A DNA stretch of 64,000 nucleotides from JBMDXB01 sp048594975. Lineage in GTDB: Bacteria; Acidobacteriota; Vicinamibacteria; Vicinamibacterales; 2-12-FULL-66-21. This document shows, piece after piece, positions 37,409-45,166 of the stretch (positions within the stretch are counted from its first letter, which is position 1; each line of letters starts with the position of its first letter). The translations under genes and the position numbers were made by a program. The notes below the pieces were generated by a model. It ran no database searches. It was not told the DNA's origin and worked only from the letters and a program-made list of their open reading frames with translations. The stretch spans positions 372,001 through 436,000 of the forward strand of contig JBMDXQ010000090.1 in assembly GCA_048594975.1 (NCBI GenBank). Reading direction: 5' to 3'.

Positions 37409-38368
37409 CTACGCAAAGAGCCCGACCTGGCCGCCGGTGTGCCAGAACAAGACCGTCTGGGCGGCAGAGAGCTCCCCGCTACGGACCGCGGCCAAAAGGC
37501 CGGCCATGGCTTTGGCCGTGTAGGTCGGGTCGAGAAAGATCGCTTCCGTCCTGGCGGTCAGCTCGAGCGCTTCGCGCGACGCCTCGGTCGGCATGCCGTA
37601 CCCGCCGCCGACGAAGCGGTCGTCGATCGCGAGCGGCACGCCCGAGAGGTCGCGGTCGAGCCGGAGCAGGGGCGCGAGTCCTGCGAGGATGGCCCGGACA
37701 TCCTGCTCGAGCGCGGTCGCCGGCTGGTCCGCGCTGATGCCGATCACGCGCGTCGGGACGCCGGCCAGCGCGCAGCCGGCCGCGAGTCCCGCCTGCGTGC
37801 CCCCCGAGGAAGTCGAGTGGACGATCACATCGGGTGGGTCGATCTGCCCGAGCAGCTCGCGCACCGCGTCCACGTAGGCCGCCGCGCCAAGGGGCGTGGA
37901 AGCGCCCAGCGGGATCACGTACGGGCGATGGCCGGCGTGGCGTAGGTCGGCGGCCGCCTGCTCCATCGCCGGCCCGCGCTCCTCGCGCCTCGCGACGTAG
38001 CGCACTTCCGGGCCGAGAAGGGCGTCGAGCAGCGCGTTGGCCGAGGGCCGGCCGGGCGGCGCGCCGTTGACCACGAGGATGCAGCGCATCCCCAGCCGGG
38101 CAGCCGCCGCGGCGGTCACGCGCGCGTGGTTGGACTGCACGCCGCCGCTGGTGACGAGCGCGTCGGCGTCATGCCGGAGCGCATCGGCGGCGACGTAGCG
38201 CATCTTGCGCACCTTGTTGCCACCGAACGCAAAGCCGATCGTGTCGTCGCGCTTGACGACCAGCCGCGGGCTGCGGCCGAGCGCCGCGCGCAGCCGCGGC
38301 ATGTCCTCGACCGGCGTCGGCGCAGGCACCAGCGGCACCGTGGGCAGCGCCCCGAGCGATCCGAACAT
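37409..38368 (-). CDS. PLP-dependent ACC deaminase/D-cysteine desulfhydrase family
   Basis: A 319-residue fold-type II PLP enzyme. The Schiff-base lysine lies in FAFGGNKVRKMRY (about K50), preceded by LVVKRDDTIG. VTSGGVQSNHARVTAAAAAR binds the cofactor phosphate side, and HSTSSGGTQAGLAAG is the glycine-rich loop. The family contains 1-aminocyclopropane-1-carboxylate deaminase and D-cysteine desulfhydrase; sequence alone does not separate them. It opens the operon with the metallo-hydrolase, DPP III and HEAT-cyclophilin genes. TATACT ends 9 nt before the ATG and is shared with the divergent gene. Confidence 0.88.
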   Translation of the reverse strand: MFGSLGALPTVPLVPAPTPVEDMPRLRAALGRSPRLVVKRDDTIGFAFGGNKVRKMRYVAADALRHDADALVTSGGVQSNHARVTAAAAARLGMRCILVVNGAPPGRPSANALLDALLGPEVRYVARREERGPAMEQAAADLRHAGHRPYVIPLGASTPLGAAAYVDAVRELLGQIDPPDVIVHSTSSGGTQAGLAAGCALAGVPTRVIGISADQPATALEQDVRAILAGLAPLLRLDRDLSGVPLAIDDRFVGGGYGMPTEASREALELTARTEAIFLDPTYTAKAMAGLLAAVRSGELSAAQTVLFWHTGGQVGLFA

Positions 38369-38377
38369 CGACCGTTC

Positions 38378-38385
38378 AGTATACT
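38378..38385. promoter_or_regulatory. Palindromic AGTATACT used as -10 box in both directions
   Basis: AGTATACT is its own reverse complement. On the plus strand TATACT (38380-38385) ends 7 nt before TTG 38393. On the minus strand TATACT (38383-38378) ends 9 nt before ATG 38368. The two genes have only 24 bp between their start codons, and their -10 boxes share four base pairs, so initiation must be mutually exclusive. Confidence 0.75.
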
Positions 38386-38392
38386 GGGCCGG

Positions 38393-39244
38393 TTGGCCTC
38401 TCTCCTCGAAAGCCTCCGCGCTGGTCCGCCGGTAATCGCCGTGGAGCTCCGTCCCCCGCGGGCCGAGCTCGTGGCCTCCGCGAGCATGGACGCGTGGATT
38501 GACACCTACCACAGCGTGCACGGCCTGACGCGCCGCGGCACCTACGTCTTCATCACCGACAGCGCCGTCGGATCGCGCGAGGAGGACAACCTCCGTCACC
38601 TGGTCATCAATCTCGGAACCGACGTGCCGCGCGCGTTCGTCGTGCCGTTCCTGACCTGCAAGCATCCGCTCGAGTACTGCCTGGCGTATGCCGACCGGGC
38701 GAACCAGCACGGCTTCGACTCGCTCGTGGTCCTCGGCGGCGACCGGTCGCTCGGCCCGCCGCGCTGCGTCGAGCATGCCTGGCAGCTGCGCGAGGAGATC
38801 CGGAAGCGCGTGCCCGAGCTGGCGCTCGGCGGCTGGGCGAACCCGCACGCCAGCGCCGCCGCGCAGGTCGGCCACCTGCTCGACGAGCACGCGAACGCCG
38901 AGTTCTACCTCACGCAGATCGTCTCGCATCACACCGCATCCGCCGTGCAGGGGTTCCTGGAGGAAGCGGCTGCGCGCGGCCTGACGATGCCCGGGCTGTT
39001 CGGCGTGTTCTACTACCGCTCGGCCAACCCGAAGACGCTGAAGCTTCTCGGCGAGTTCCTGCCCGTCCCCGCCGAAGAGCTGACCAGAGAGTTCGCCGGG
39101 GGCGCGACGCCCGACGAGGTGTGCGCGCGCTCGATTCGCGAGCTCTCGGCCGCCGGCGTCCGCCATTTCTACATCAGCAACCTGCCGGTGGGACGCGCCG
39201 CGGCAACGCTGCAACGTGTGCTCGCGTCGGCGCGCGCCGCCTGA
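38393..39244 (+). CDS. Methylenetetrahydrofolate reductase-like protein
   Basis: A 283-residue TIM-barrel-like protein without a signal peptide. VIAVELRPPRA at the start, VVLGGDRSL in the middle and NAEFYLTQIVSHHTA follow the MetF/MTHFR pattern (P-P-R, G-G-D, EF..TQ). The usual flavin-site residues are only partly recognisable, so it may be a diverged MTHFR relative. MTHFR makes the 5-methyltetrahydrofolate used by MetH, which is also in this window but 25 kb away. The TTG start is chosen because TATACT ends 7 nt before it and residues 1-30 then fit the family. Confidence 0.75.
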   Translation: MASLLESLRAGPPVIAVELRPPRAELVASASMDAWIDTYHSVHGLTRRGTYVFITDSAVGSREEDNLRHLVINLGTDVPRAFVVPFLTCKHPLEYCLAYADRANQHGFDSLVVLGGDRSLGPPRCVEHAWQLREEIRKRVPELALGGWANPHASAAAQVGHLLDEHANAEFYLTQIVSHHTASAVQGFLEEAAARGLTMPGLFGVFYYRSANPKTLKLLGEFLPVPAEELTREFAGGATPDEVCARSIRELSAAGVRHFYISNLPVGRAAATLQRVLASARAA

Positions 39245-39309
39245 ACCGGATTGCCATCGCACCCGGTCAGCAGGCCGTCGCCGGCCTGCGTGACGCGAGA
39301 GCGCGCTGC

Positions 39310-39315
39310 TATAAT
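39310..39315 (+). promoter_or_regulatory. -10 box TATAAT for the aminotransferase at 39326
   Basis: A consensus TATAAT ends 10 nt before ATG 39326 in the 81-bp gap behind the MTHFR-like gene. The leader would be at most a few bases long. Confidence 0.65.
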
Positions 39316-39325
39316 CCCGCGGCGC

Positions 39326-40537
39326 ATGGGCCAGTTTCTCGACGGCGTGCCTTTCTCCGGCATCATCCGCATCCGCGACATGATGTACTCGGTGCGGGAT
39401 CCGTTCCGCCTCGATCAGGGTGACGTCAGCTTCGATGCCCCGGCCAGCGTCAAGGCGGCGATGCACCGCGCGATCGACGAAAACCGCACGCACTACGTCC
39501 AGACCACGGGTATTCCCCGGCTCGTCGAGCTCATCGCCGACAAGTTGCGGCGCGTGAACCGCATTCCCGTCGCCGCACCCGACGAGGTGATGGTCACGAC
39601 TGGCGGCATCCACGCGCTGTACGTCACCTGCCAGGCGCTGCTCGAACCGGGCGACGAGGTGGTCGTGCCCGACCCGGAATGGCCGCCGGCGCCGGGCAAC
39701 CTGAAGGCGGCGCACGCCGTTCCGGTGCCCTGCCCGCTGCACGAGCCGCTCGGGTGGCGGTACGACTTCGACGAGCTGCAATCGAAGATCACGCCGAAAA
39801 CGCGTGCCATCTACGTGAATTCTCCGCACAATCCCACCGGCGGTGTCCTCACCCGGGCAGACGTCGAGACGATTGCGGCAATCTGCCGCGAGCGCGGGCT
39901 CTGGCTCATCTCCGACGAATCGTACGAGGACATGCTGTACGACGACGCGGTGCACGTCAGCCCGGCGTCGCTGGCGGGGATGTACGAGCGGACGATCTCC
40001 GCTTTCACGTTCAGCAAGACCTACGCGATGACCGGTCTGCGCCTCGGCTACGTCGCGACGTGCGACGCGAAGCTCCGCGAGCGCATGAAGAAGGTGCTCT
40101 TCTACACCGCGAGCAACACCGCATCGGTCGTGCAGTACGGCGGGATCGGAGCGCTCGAAGGATCGCAGGAGTGCGTCGCGGCGTTCCGGAGCGAGCTGCG
40201 GGCGCGGCGCGACCTGTTCTACGCCGGCATCGGCGATGCCGCCTCGGGGATCCTCTCGGGCGCGCCGCCGAAGGGCGCGTTCTACGCCTTCCTCAAGATC
40301 GATCCGGCCTGGCGGCCCGACCCCGCCGCCACCGGGGACTCGCGCTCCTGGGCGATGGCCGAGCACCTGATCGCGCACGGCCGCATCGGGTGCGTGCCGG
40401 GCGTTGACTTCGGCGCGGCGGGCGAGGGTTACATCCGGTTGTGCTTCGCGCGCGAGCGGCGCGAGCTGGAGGGAGCGCTGGAGTCCATGGGGCGGCTGTT
40501 CCGGCGGGAGGCCACGGAGATTACAGGGGGTGGTTGA
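39326..40537 (+). CDS. Class I/II PLP aminotransferase
   Basis: A 403-residue fold-type I enzyme. VTTGGIHALYVTCQALL anchors the cofactor ring, VNSPHNPTGGVL is the NPTG signature, LISDESYEDMLYD the Asp/Tyr pair, and TFSKTYAMTGLRLGY carries the Schiff-base lysine (K231). The overall pattern is that of aspartate/aromatic-type aminotransferases of subgroup I-gamma. The substrate is uncertain. The last codons (REATEITGGG) are coded by DNA that belongs to a repeat found again 79 bp downstream. Confidence 0.9.
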   Translation: MGQFLDGVPFSGIIRIRDMMYSVRDPFRLDQGDVSFDAPASVKAAMHRAIDENRTHYVQTTGIPRLVELIADKLRRVNRIPVAAPDEVMVTTGGIHALYVTCQALLEPGDEVVVPDPEWPPAPGNLKAAHAVPVPCPLHEPLGWRYDFDELQSKITPKTRAIYVNSPHNPTGGVLTRADVETIAAICRERGLWLISDESYEDMLYDDAVHVSPASLAGMYERTISAFTFSKTYAMTGLRLGYVATCDAKLRERMKKVLFYTASNTASVVQYGGIGALEGSQECVAAFRSELRARRDLFYAGIGDAASGILSGAPPKGAFYAFLKIDPAWRPDPAATGDSRSWAMAEHLIAHGRIGCVPGVDFGAAGEGYIRLCFARERRELEGALESMGRLFRREATEITGGG

Positions 40538-40615
40538 CGCAGAGGTCACGCAGACGACACAGACTACTTGGCGGGCAAGAAACTCAGAGGCCACGGAGGC
40601 CACCGAGACCGCCTG
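40508..40615. repeat. Tandem ACGCAGAG/GAGGCCACGGAG-type repeat
   Basis: GAGGCCACGGAG occurs at 40508-40519 and again at 40587-40598. Between and after the copies lie ACGCAGAGGTCACGCAGAC, GACACAGAC and GGCCACCGAG. The element starts within the last codons of the aminotransferase and fills most of the gap before the SDR gene. The rest of the gap (to 40733) has one short open stretch on the plus strand (ADVIERFLDRMDQPWARGY) that I cannot assign. Confidence 0.6.
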
Positions 40616-40733
40616 GTCACGCATGCGGAAGTCGCCGACGTCATCGAACGGTTTCTCGATCGCATGGATCAACCGTGGGCACGCGGATACCTCTGGCGCC
40701 TGTGACCTCGGAGCTGGTTAACGCAGATCCTCC

Positions 40734-41492
40734 TCACCGCACGTGCCGGCCTCCATCCACGCGGATCGTCTCGCCCGTCACGAAGTCGCTCTCGAGCAGG
40801 AACGCCACCGCCTTCACGATCTCCGTTTCGCCGCCCCAGCGGCCCACCGGGGTGGCGCTTTCGACGCTTGTCAGCTCCTCGTCGGACGTACCTTCGGGCG
40901 CGAGGATCGGACCGGGGGCGATCGCGTTCACCAGGATGCCGTCGCCGGCCAGTTCCAGCGCCAGCCCCTCGGTGAGACCGATGACGGCATGCTTCGCCAC
41001 GTAATACGGCACGTAACCCTTGTAGCGCGGCCGGCCGCTCGCCGCCGTCCAGTCCGCGAAGTTGATGATGCGCCCGCCGCCCTGCGCCCGCAGGTGCGGC
41101 ACCGCCGCGCGGGCGCAGAGGAACGACGCCTTCAGATCGACGCCGACGACCATCTCCCAGACCCGTTCGTCGGTGTCGTCGAACGGCACGGCGCCATACA
41201 CCGAGGCCATGTTGATCAGGACGTCCAGCCGGCCGAGCACCTCGACGGCGCGTGCCACCAGCGCCGCGCATTCCTCGGCGCGGCTCACGTTGGCCTGGAT
41301 GGCGACTGCCTTCCGGCCGAGCGACCGCGCCGCCGTCACGACGCTCTCGGCGACGTCCCGCGAGCGGTTGAAGGACACCGCCACCTGCATTCCGCGCCGC
41401 GCCAGGTCGACGCCGATGGCCGCGCCGATCCGCCGCGCGCCGGTGATGAGAACCGCCCGATCCTCCAGCAGCACGGGCGGGTATTGTGTCAC
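40734..41492 (-). CDS. Short-chain dehydrogenase/reductase, pteridine-reductase-like
   Basis: A 252-residue SDR. The cofactor loop TGARRIGAAIG carries basic residues (RR) that favour NADPH. NMASVYG replaces the usual NNAG. The catalytic part is INFADW (D147) with YYVAK (Y163, K167). An Asp in place of the catalytic Ser, and the GARRIG loop, are features of pteridine reductase (PTR1) and related SDRs. Reduction of a pterin or folate is therefore plausible and would fit the other one-carbon genes, but is not proven. The start codon is GTG. Confidence 0.87.
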   Translation of the reverse strand: MTQYPPVLLEDRAVLITGARRIGAAIGVDLARRGMQVAVSFNRSRDVAESVVTAARSLGRKAVAIQANVSRAEECAALVARAVEVLGRLDVLINMASVYGAVPFDDTDERVWEMVVGVDLKASFLCARAAVPHLRAQGGGRIINFADWTAASGRPRYKGYVPYYVAKHAVIGLTEGLALELAGDGILVNAIAPGPILAPEGTSDEELTSVESATPVGRWGGETEIVKAVAFLLESDFVTGETIRVDGGRHVR

Positions 41493-41629
41493 CGTTTCGC
41501 AGGCAGGCCGGCAGACGGCGTGAAAATCCGCGAAGCGGGATGAACCGCGCGGTTTTCGTGGTTCTATTGACCGTGTACCCGCGCGTCGGCGGACCAGGGC
41601 GAGGCGCGGCGTCAGGAAGGACGGCAGCC

Positions 41630-42928
41630 ATGCTCACCAGACGCACGTTCCTGCAGACTGCAGGCGGCGCCGCGGCGGTCGCGGCGTTCACCGATGGCGC
41701 GCTCGACCGCATCCACGCCGCCGGCCGCCGTGTCGAGGGCGCGCCGCCGGCCGACGTCGCGGCCGACGAGAGTTACTGGCGCGAAATCCAGCAGGCGTTC
41801 ACGCTCGACCGCACGATCATCAACCTCAACAATGGCGGCTGCTGTCCGAGCCCGCGCGTCGTCCACGAGGCGTTGAAGCGCTACCTGGACATCTCGAACC
41901 AGGCGCCCGTCTACCACATGTGGCAGATCCTCGAGCCGAACATCGAGTCGGTCCGCCGCCGGCTGGCCGCGGCGTTCGGCTGCGACGCCGCGGAGCTCGC
42001 GATCACGCGCAACGCGAGCGAGGCGCTGCAGATCGCGCAGCTCGGCATCGACCTGCAGCCGGGCGACGAGGTGGTGACGACCAACCAGGATTACGGCCGC
42101 ATGCTCGACACCTGGGAGCAGCGGGTCCGCCGCGACGCGATCAGGTTGATCAAGGTGTCGTTTCCTGTCCCGCCGAAGACACTGGAGGCATTGAGCGCGC
42201 CGCTGCTCGCCGCGATCACCCCGCGGACGCGCGTGCTGCACTTCTGCCACATCACCAACCTGACCGGGCAGATCTTCCCGGTGAAGGCGATCTGCGACGA
42301 GGCCAGGCGGCGCGGTGTCAGGACGATCGTCGACGGTGCCCATGCCTTCGCGCATTTCCCCTTCACGGCGTCGGACCTCGGCTGCGACTACTACGGCACG
42401 AGCCTGCACAAGTGGCTGCTCGCGCCGATCGGAACCGGTTTCCTGTACGTGCGGCGGGAGCACATCCCGGCGCTCTGGCCGCTCACGCCGGCCGCCGCGT
42501 CAAAAACCGCCGACGTTCGCAAGTTCGAGGAGATCGGCACGCACCCGGCCGCGAACCATAATGCGATTGCCGAGGCGCTCACCTTTCATGACGGCATTGG
42601 CGTCGAGCGCAAGGCGGCGCGGCTTCGCTACCCGCGCGACCGCTGGGCGACGCGCCTCGCCGCCAGCACGAAGTTTCGCCTCCACACGAACCTCGACCCG
42701 GCGCACTCGTGTGCGATCGGCACCGTGCAGATCGTCGGCGTGCCCACCGCGAAACTCGTCCCCCTCCTGTGGGACAAATGGCGCATCATCGCCACGCCGA
42801 TCGTCCATGCCGAGTACGAAGGCGTCCGCGTGACCCCGAACGTCTACACGACGGTCGCGGAGATCGACACGTTTGCCGGCGCGATGGAGGATGTTGCTGC
42901 GCTACGAGACACGCCCGGCGCCGTTTAG
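41630..42928 (+). CDS. Class V aminotransferase-like PLP protein exported by Tat
   Basis: A 432-residue protein. Residues 3-20 are a twin-arginine signal (RRTFLQTAGGAAAVAAF), followed by a fold-type I PLP enzyme of the isopenicillin N epimerase-like group. ITRNASEALQIAQLG binds phosphate, DGAHAFAHF supplies the PLP-ring Asp, and GTSLHKWLLAPIGTG holds the Schiff-base lysine (K261). Tat export makes sense because PLP is inserted in the cytoplasm. The start ATG has AGGAAGGA about 9 nt upstream. The substrate is unknown. Confidence 0.88.
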   Translation: MLTRRTFLQTAGGAAAVAAFTDGALDRIHAAGRRVEGAPPADVAADESYWREIQQAFTLDRTIINLNNGGCCPSPRVVHEALKRYLDISNQAPVYHMWQILEPNIESVRRRLAAAFGCDAAELAITRNASEALQIAQLGIDLQPGDEVVTTNQDYGRMLDTWEQRVRRDAIRLIKVSFPVPPKTLEALSAPLLAAITPRTRVLHFCHITNLTGQIFPVKAICDEARRRGVRTIVDGAHAFAHFPFTASDLGCDYYGTSLHKWLLAPIGTGFLYVRREHIPALWPLTPAAASKTADVRKFEEIGTHPAANHNAIAEALTFHDGIGVERKAARLRYPRDRWATRLAASTKFRLHTNLDPAHSCAIGTVQIVGVPTAKLVPLLWDKWRIIATPIVHAEYEGVRVTPNVYTTVAEIDTFAGAMEDVAALRDTPGAV

Positions 42929-43236
42929 GCGCGGGAGTCGAGCATTGATACGAGATGTTCCACTCCGTGTGGCTAGCGGCTGGCGGGCGCGGACGGTGTA
43001 GACGCCGGCAGCAGACGGCTCGCGATCGGCGCGGTGAAGAAAGAAGTGGCCGCAGTCGACCGGAAGCGGAACGCGAAGCACCCTGCGAAAGTGCTGACGT
43101 TGATTCATGGATGCCGACGCCGGACCATCCGGCACGACCCCTTGCGCTCCGCCCCCGGTCCACTACGGCCACCGCCGCGGATCGAGAGGAACGGCGTACC
43201 CCCCGGCGTCCGCGGCGCGGCTCGACGCGGTGTTCT
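42929..43236. other. 308-bp gap between convergent genes
   Basis: It lies between the class V enzyme (+) and the OmpA gene (-), both of which end here. I found no gene, no clear hairpin with T-tract and no repeat shared with other gaps. A short open frame on the plus strand is low-complexity Arg/Pro translation. Confidence 0.45.
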
Positions 43237-43902
43237 CTAGGTGAGGACCTTGATCACGACGCGGCGGTTCTGGGCGCGGCCGGCGCGGGTCTTGTTCGGC
43301 GCCACCGGCTTCTCCTCGCCGTAGCTGATCACGTTGATGCGGTGCAGCGGCACCTGGTGCGTTTCGTAGATGTAGCGCTTCACGTTCTCGGCGCGCTCCA
43401 GCCCGAGCCGGTAGTTCAGGCCCTTGTCGCCGGCCGAATCCGTGTGCCCTTCGATCTCGATGTACGCGCCCTTGGGCTCCGCCTTGAGCTGCTGCACGAG
43501 CTGGTCGATCTCGGCCTTCGACTCGTCCGGCATCATCGCCTGGCCGAACTTGAAGCCGGACTTGTCCTCGCTCAACACCACTTCGTAGACGATTCGGCGC
43601 GACGCCTTCTCGACGGCCTCGGCGCGGGTGTTGGCGGCGTCCGCAGCAGACCGTGCTTCGTCGGCGCGGCTCTGCGCGGCCTGCGCCGCGGTCCCTGCCT
43701 GCTGCGCCTTCTGGTCGACTTCGGCGATGCGACCCTCGTTGACGCGGGTCCGCTCCTGCGTCTCCTCGAGGGAGCGGTTCAGCGTCTCGACCTTGTCATT
43801 GACCTGCCCCACCTCGGTCCGCACGAACTTCTTGGTGGCGCAGGCGGTGGTACCGCCAAGCGCCAAGGCCAGAATCGGTGCGGCCACCACAAGTTTCCTC
43901 AT
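43237..43902 (-). CDS. OmpA-family lipoprotein
   Basis: A 221-residue envelope protein. A signal peptide ends in the lipobox-like GGTTAC (C21). A long coiled coil with Lpp-like heptads (about 30-110, VGQVNDKVETLNRSLEETQ) is followed by a peptidoglycan-binding OmpA C-terminal domain (about 115-218). The peptidoglycan signature is IEGHTDSAGDKGLNYRLGLE and NRRVVIKV. It would tether the outer membrane to the wall, as Pal does, with the coil as spacer. The Shine-Dalgarno is GGAGG, 5 nt before the ATG. It stands alone, separated by about 100 bp from the VWA gene upstream. Confidence 0.92.
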   Translation of the reverse strand: MRKLVVAAPILALALGGTTACATKKFVRTEVGQVNDKVETLNRSLEETQERTRVNEGRIAEVDQKAQQAGTAAQAAQSRADEARSAADAANTRAEAVEKASRRIVYEVVLSEDKSGFKFGQAMMPDESKAEIDQLVQQLKAEPKGAYIEIEGHTDSAGDKGLNYRLGLERAENVKRYIYETHQVPLHRINVISYGEEKPVAPNKTRAGRAQNRRVVIKVLT

Positions 43903-44009
43903 GTGTCCTCCGTGCTTTACTCAGTGTCCCGCGTGTTGTCTGCCCGGGCGTCGCGGCTGGGAACGCGCCACCACGGTATGTGAACGTCCGAACCGATCTC
44001 CGCCGCCGT

Positions 44010-44963
44010 TCAGGGCCCTGCGGCGGCGCCCGCCATGTAGCCCACGCGCGCCCGCACCACGAGATCCCGGTTGCGGGCGCGAATCTCGAGCGGGTGCCAG
44101 CCAGGCTGCCGCGAAGCCTCGAATGCCAGCACGTACTGGTGGCGCAGCTCGTCGACGATCTGCCGCGCGGCGACGCTGGCGTGAGCGGGGGCCGTCGAGA
44201 TGAACAGCTCGCCGCCGGTCCACTGCGCCAGGTTGCGCAGCGCGCTGTCGTGTTCGTCGGTGCGCCCCTCGCGCGGATCGTCGACCGCCGACATCACCGC
44301 GAGCACGTACACCGGCACGTCGATCGCGCTGGCGATCCCGGTCACTTCTGCGGCGGTCAGCTTGCTCCGGGTGTCGACGCCGTCGGTCAGGACGACGACC
44401 GCACGGCGCTGCACGTTGCCCGCGCGTTCGCGCGGATCGTCGGCGACGGCGCGCGCCGTCTCGGCGACGGCGTCGTACAGCGACGTCTGCCCGTACGGCG
44501 GCTCGACGTGGTCGAGCGCCGACATCAGCGACTTCGTATCGGTGGTGAATCCGCGGACGAGCTGCAGCCGGCTGTCGAACGAGAAGAGAGCCGCCTGGTC
44601 GGTCGGCCGGAGCGTGCTCAGGAGCTGCCGCGCGGTCTCTTTGGCATCGACCGCGCGCGAGGCGACCCGCATGCTCCCGCTGATGTCGAATACCAGCGCG
44701 ATGCGGATCGGCCCGTCCGACTCCGCGCGGAAATCAATGATTGGCTTCGGCCGGCCGGATTCCGCGACGGTGAAGTCGGTCAGCCTCAGATCGCGGACGA
44801 ACCGGCCCTTGCGGTCCCGCACCACCGCGGTCACGGCCACGACTGAGGTCGACGAGCGGAATACCGGCGTTGCCGTCGGCTGCTGCGCTTCATGTGCTAC
44901 GGTACCCGCGGGCAGCAGAGCGGCGCCCGCTGCCAGCACGAGTAGAAGCCGAGCCGTGGTCAT
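44010..44963 (-). CDS. VWFA-related secreted protein of the acidobacterial type
   Basis: A 317-residue protein with a signal peptide (1-23), a short beta N-terminal part (VAVTAVVRDRKGRFVRDLR, DFTVAESGRP) and a von Willebrand A domain with the MIDAS motif DISGSM (about 93-98) and VVVLTDGVDTRSK. This layout corresponds to the VWFA-related family named for Acidobacteria. Its role is unknown; VWA domains bind proteins through a metal ion. No partner AAA gene is nearby. A GGAG lies 11 nt before the ATG, at the edge of the AT-rich gap. Confidence 0.9.
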   Translation of the reverse strand: MTTARLLLVLAAGAALLPAGTVAHEAQQPTATPVFRSSTSVVAVTAVVRDRKGRFVRDLRLTDFTVAESGRPKPIIDFRAESDGPIRIALVFDISGSMRVASRAVDAKETARQLLSTLRPTDQAALFSFDSRLQLVRGFTTDTKSLMSALDHVEPPYGQTSLYDAVAETARAVADDPRERAGNVQRRAVVVLTDGVDTRSKLTAAEVTGIASAIDVPVYVLAVMSAVDDPREGRTDEHDSALRNLAQWTGGELFISTAPAHASVAARQIVDELRHQYVLAFEASRQPGWHPLEIRARNRDLVVRARVGYMAGAAAGP

Positions 44964-45002
44964 GCGCGCCGCTACTCCAAATAGCCTGCCAGAACTACTG
45001 GG

Positions 45003-45115
45003 CCTTTAGTTCGAATGACTTACATATCTGCAAAGCGCGTTTCAGCGTGCATGGAAACCGCTGAAGCGAGTAAATATTTCTCAAACCGGACAATAAGCGC
45101 GCGTCATTTCTACAT
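45003..45115. promoter_or_regulatory. AT-rich divergent promoter region with a hairpin
   Basis: The gap between the VWA gene (-) and the aminotransferase (+) is markedly AT-richer than its surroundings (CATATCTG, GTAAATATTTCTC). TTCAGCG at 45041-45047 pairs with CGCTGAA at 45059-45065 across an 11-nt loop. The region probably carries the VWA promoter. I could not fix its boxes. Confidence 0.45.
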
Positions 45116-45153
45116 CCGGACTGCCGCTGCACGGGGGAACTGTGCCGTTGCAG

Positions 45154-45159
45154 TAAGAT
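45154..45159 (+). promoter_or_regulatory. -10 box TAAGAT for the aminotransferase at 45167
   Basis: TAAGAT ends 7 nt before ATG 45167. A second in-frame ATG at 45158 overlaps the hexamer itself, so translation from it would need an upstream start of transcription; 45167 is preferred. Confidence 0.6.
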
Positions 45160-45166
45160 GCGAGCC

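Noticed and set aside
45003..45115. Horizontally acquired island because of low GC
   Set aside because: The AT-rich stretch is about 110 bp and purely intergenic between divergent genes. A promoter region explains it.
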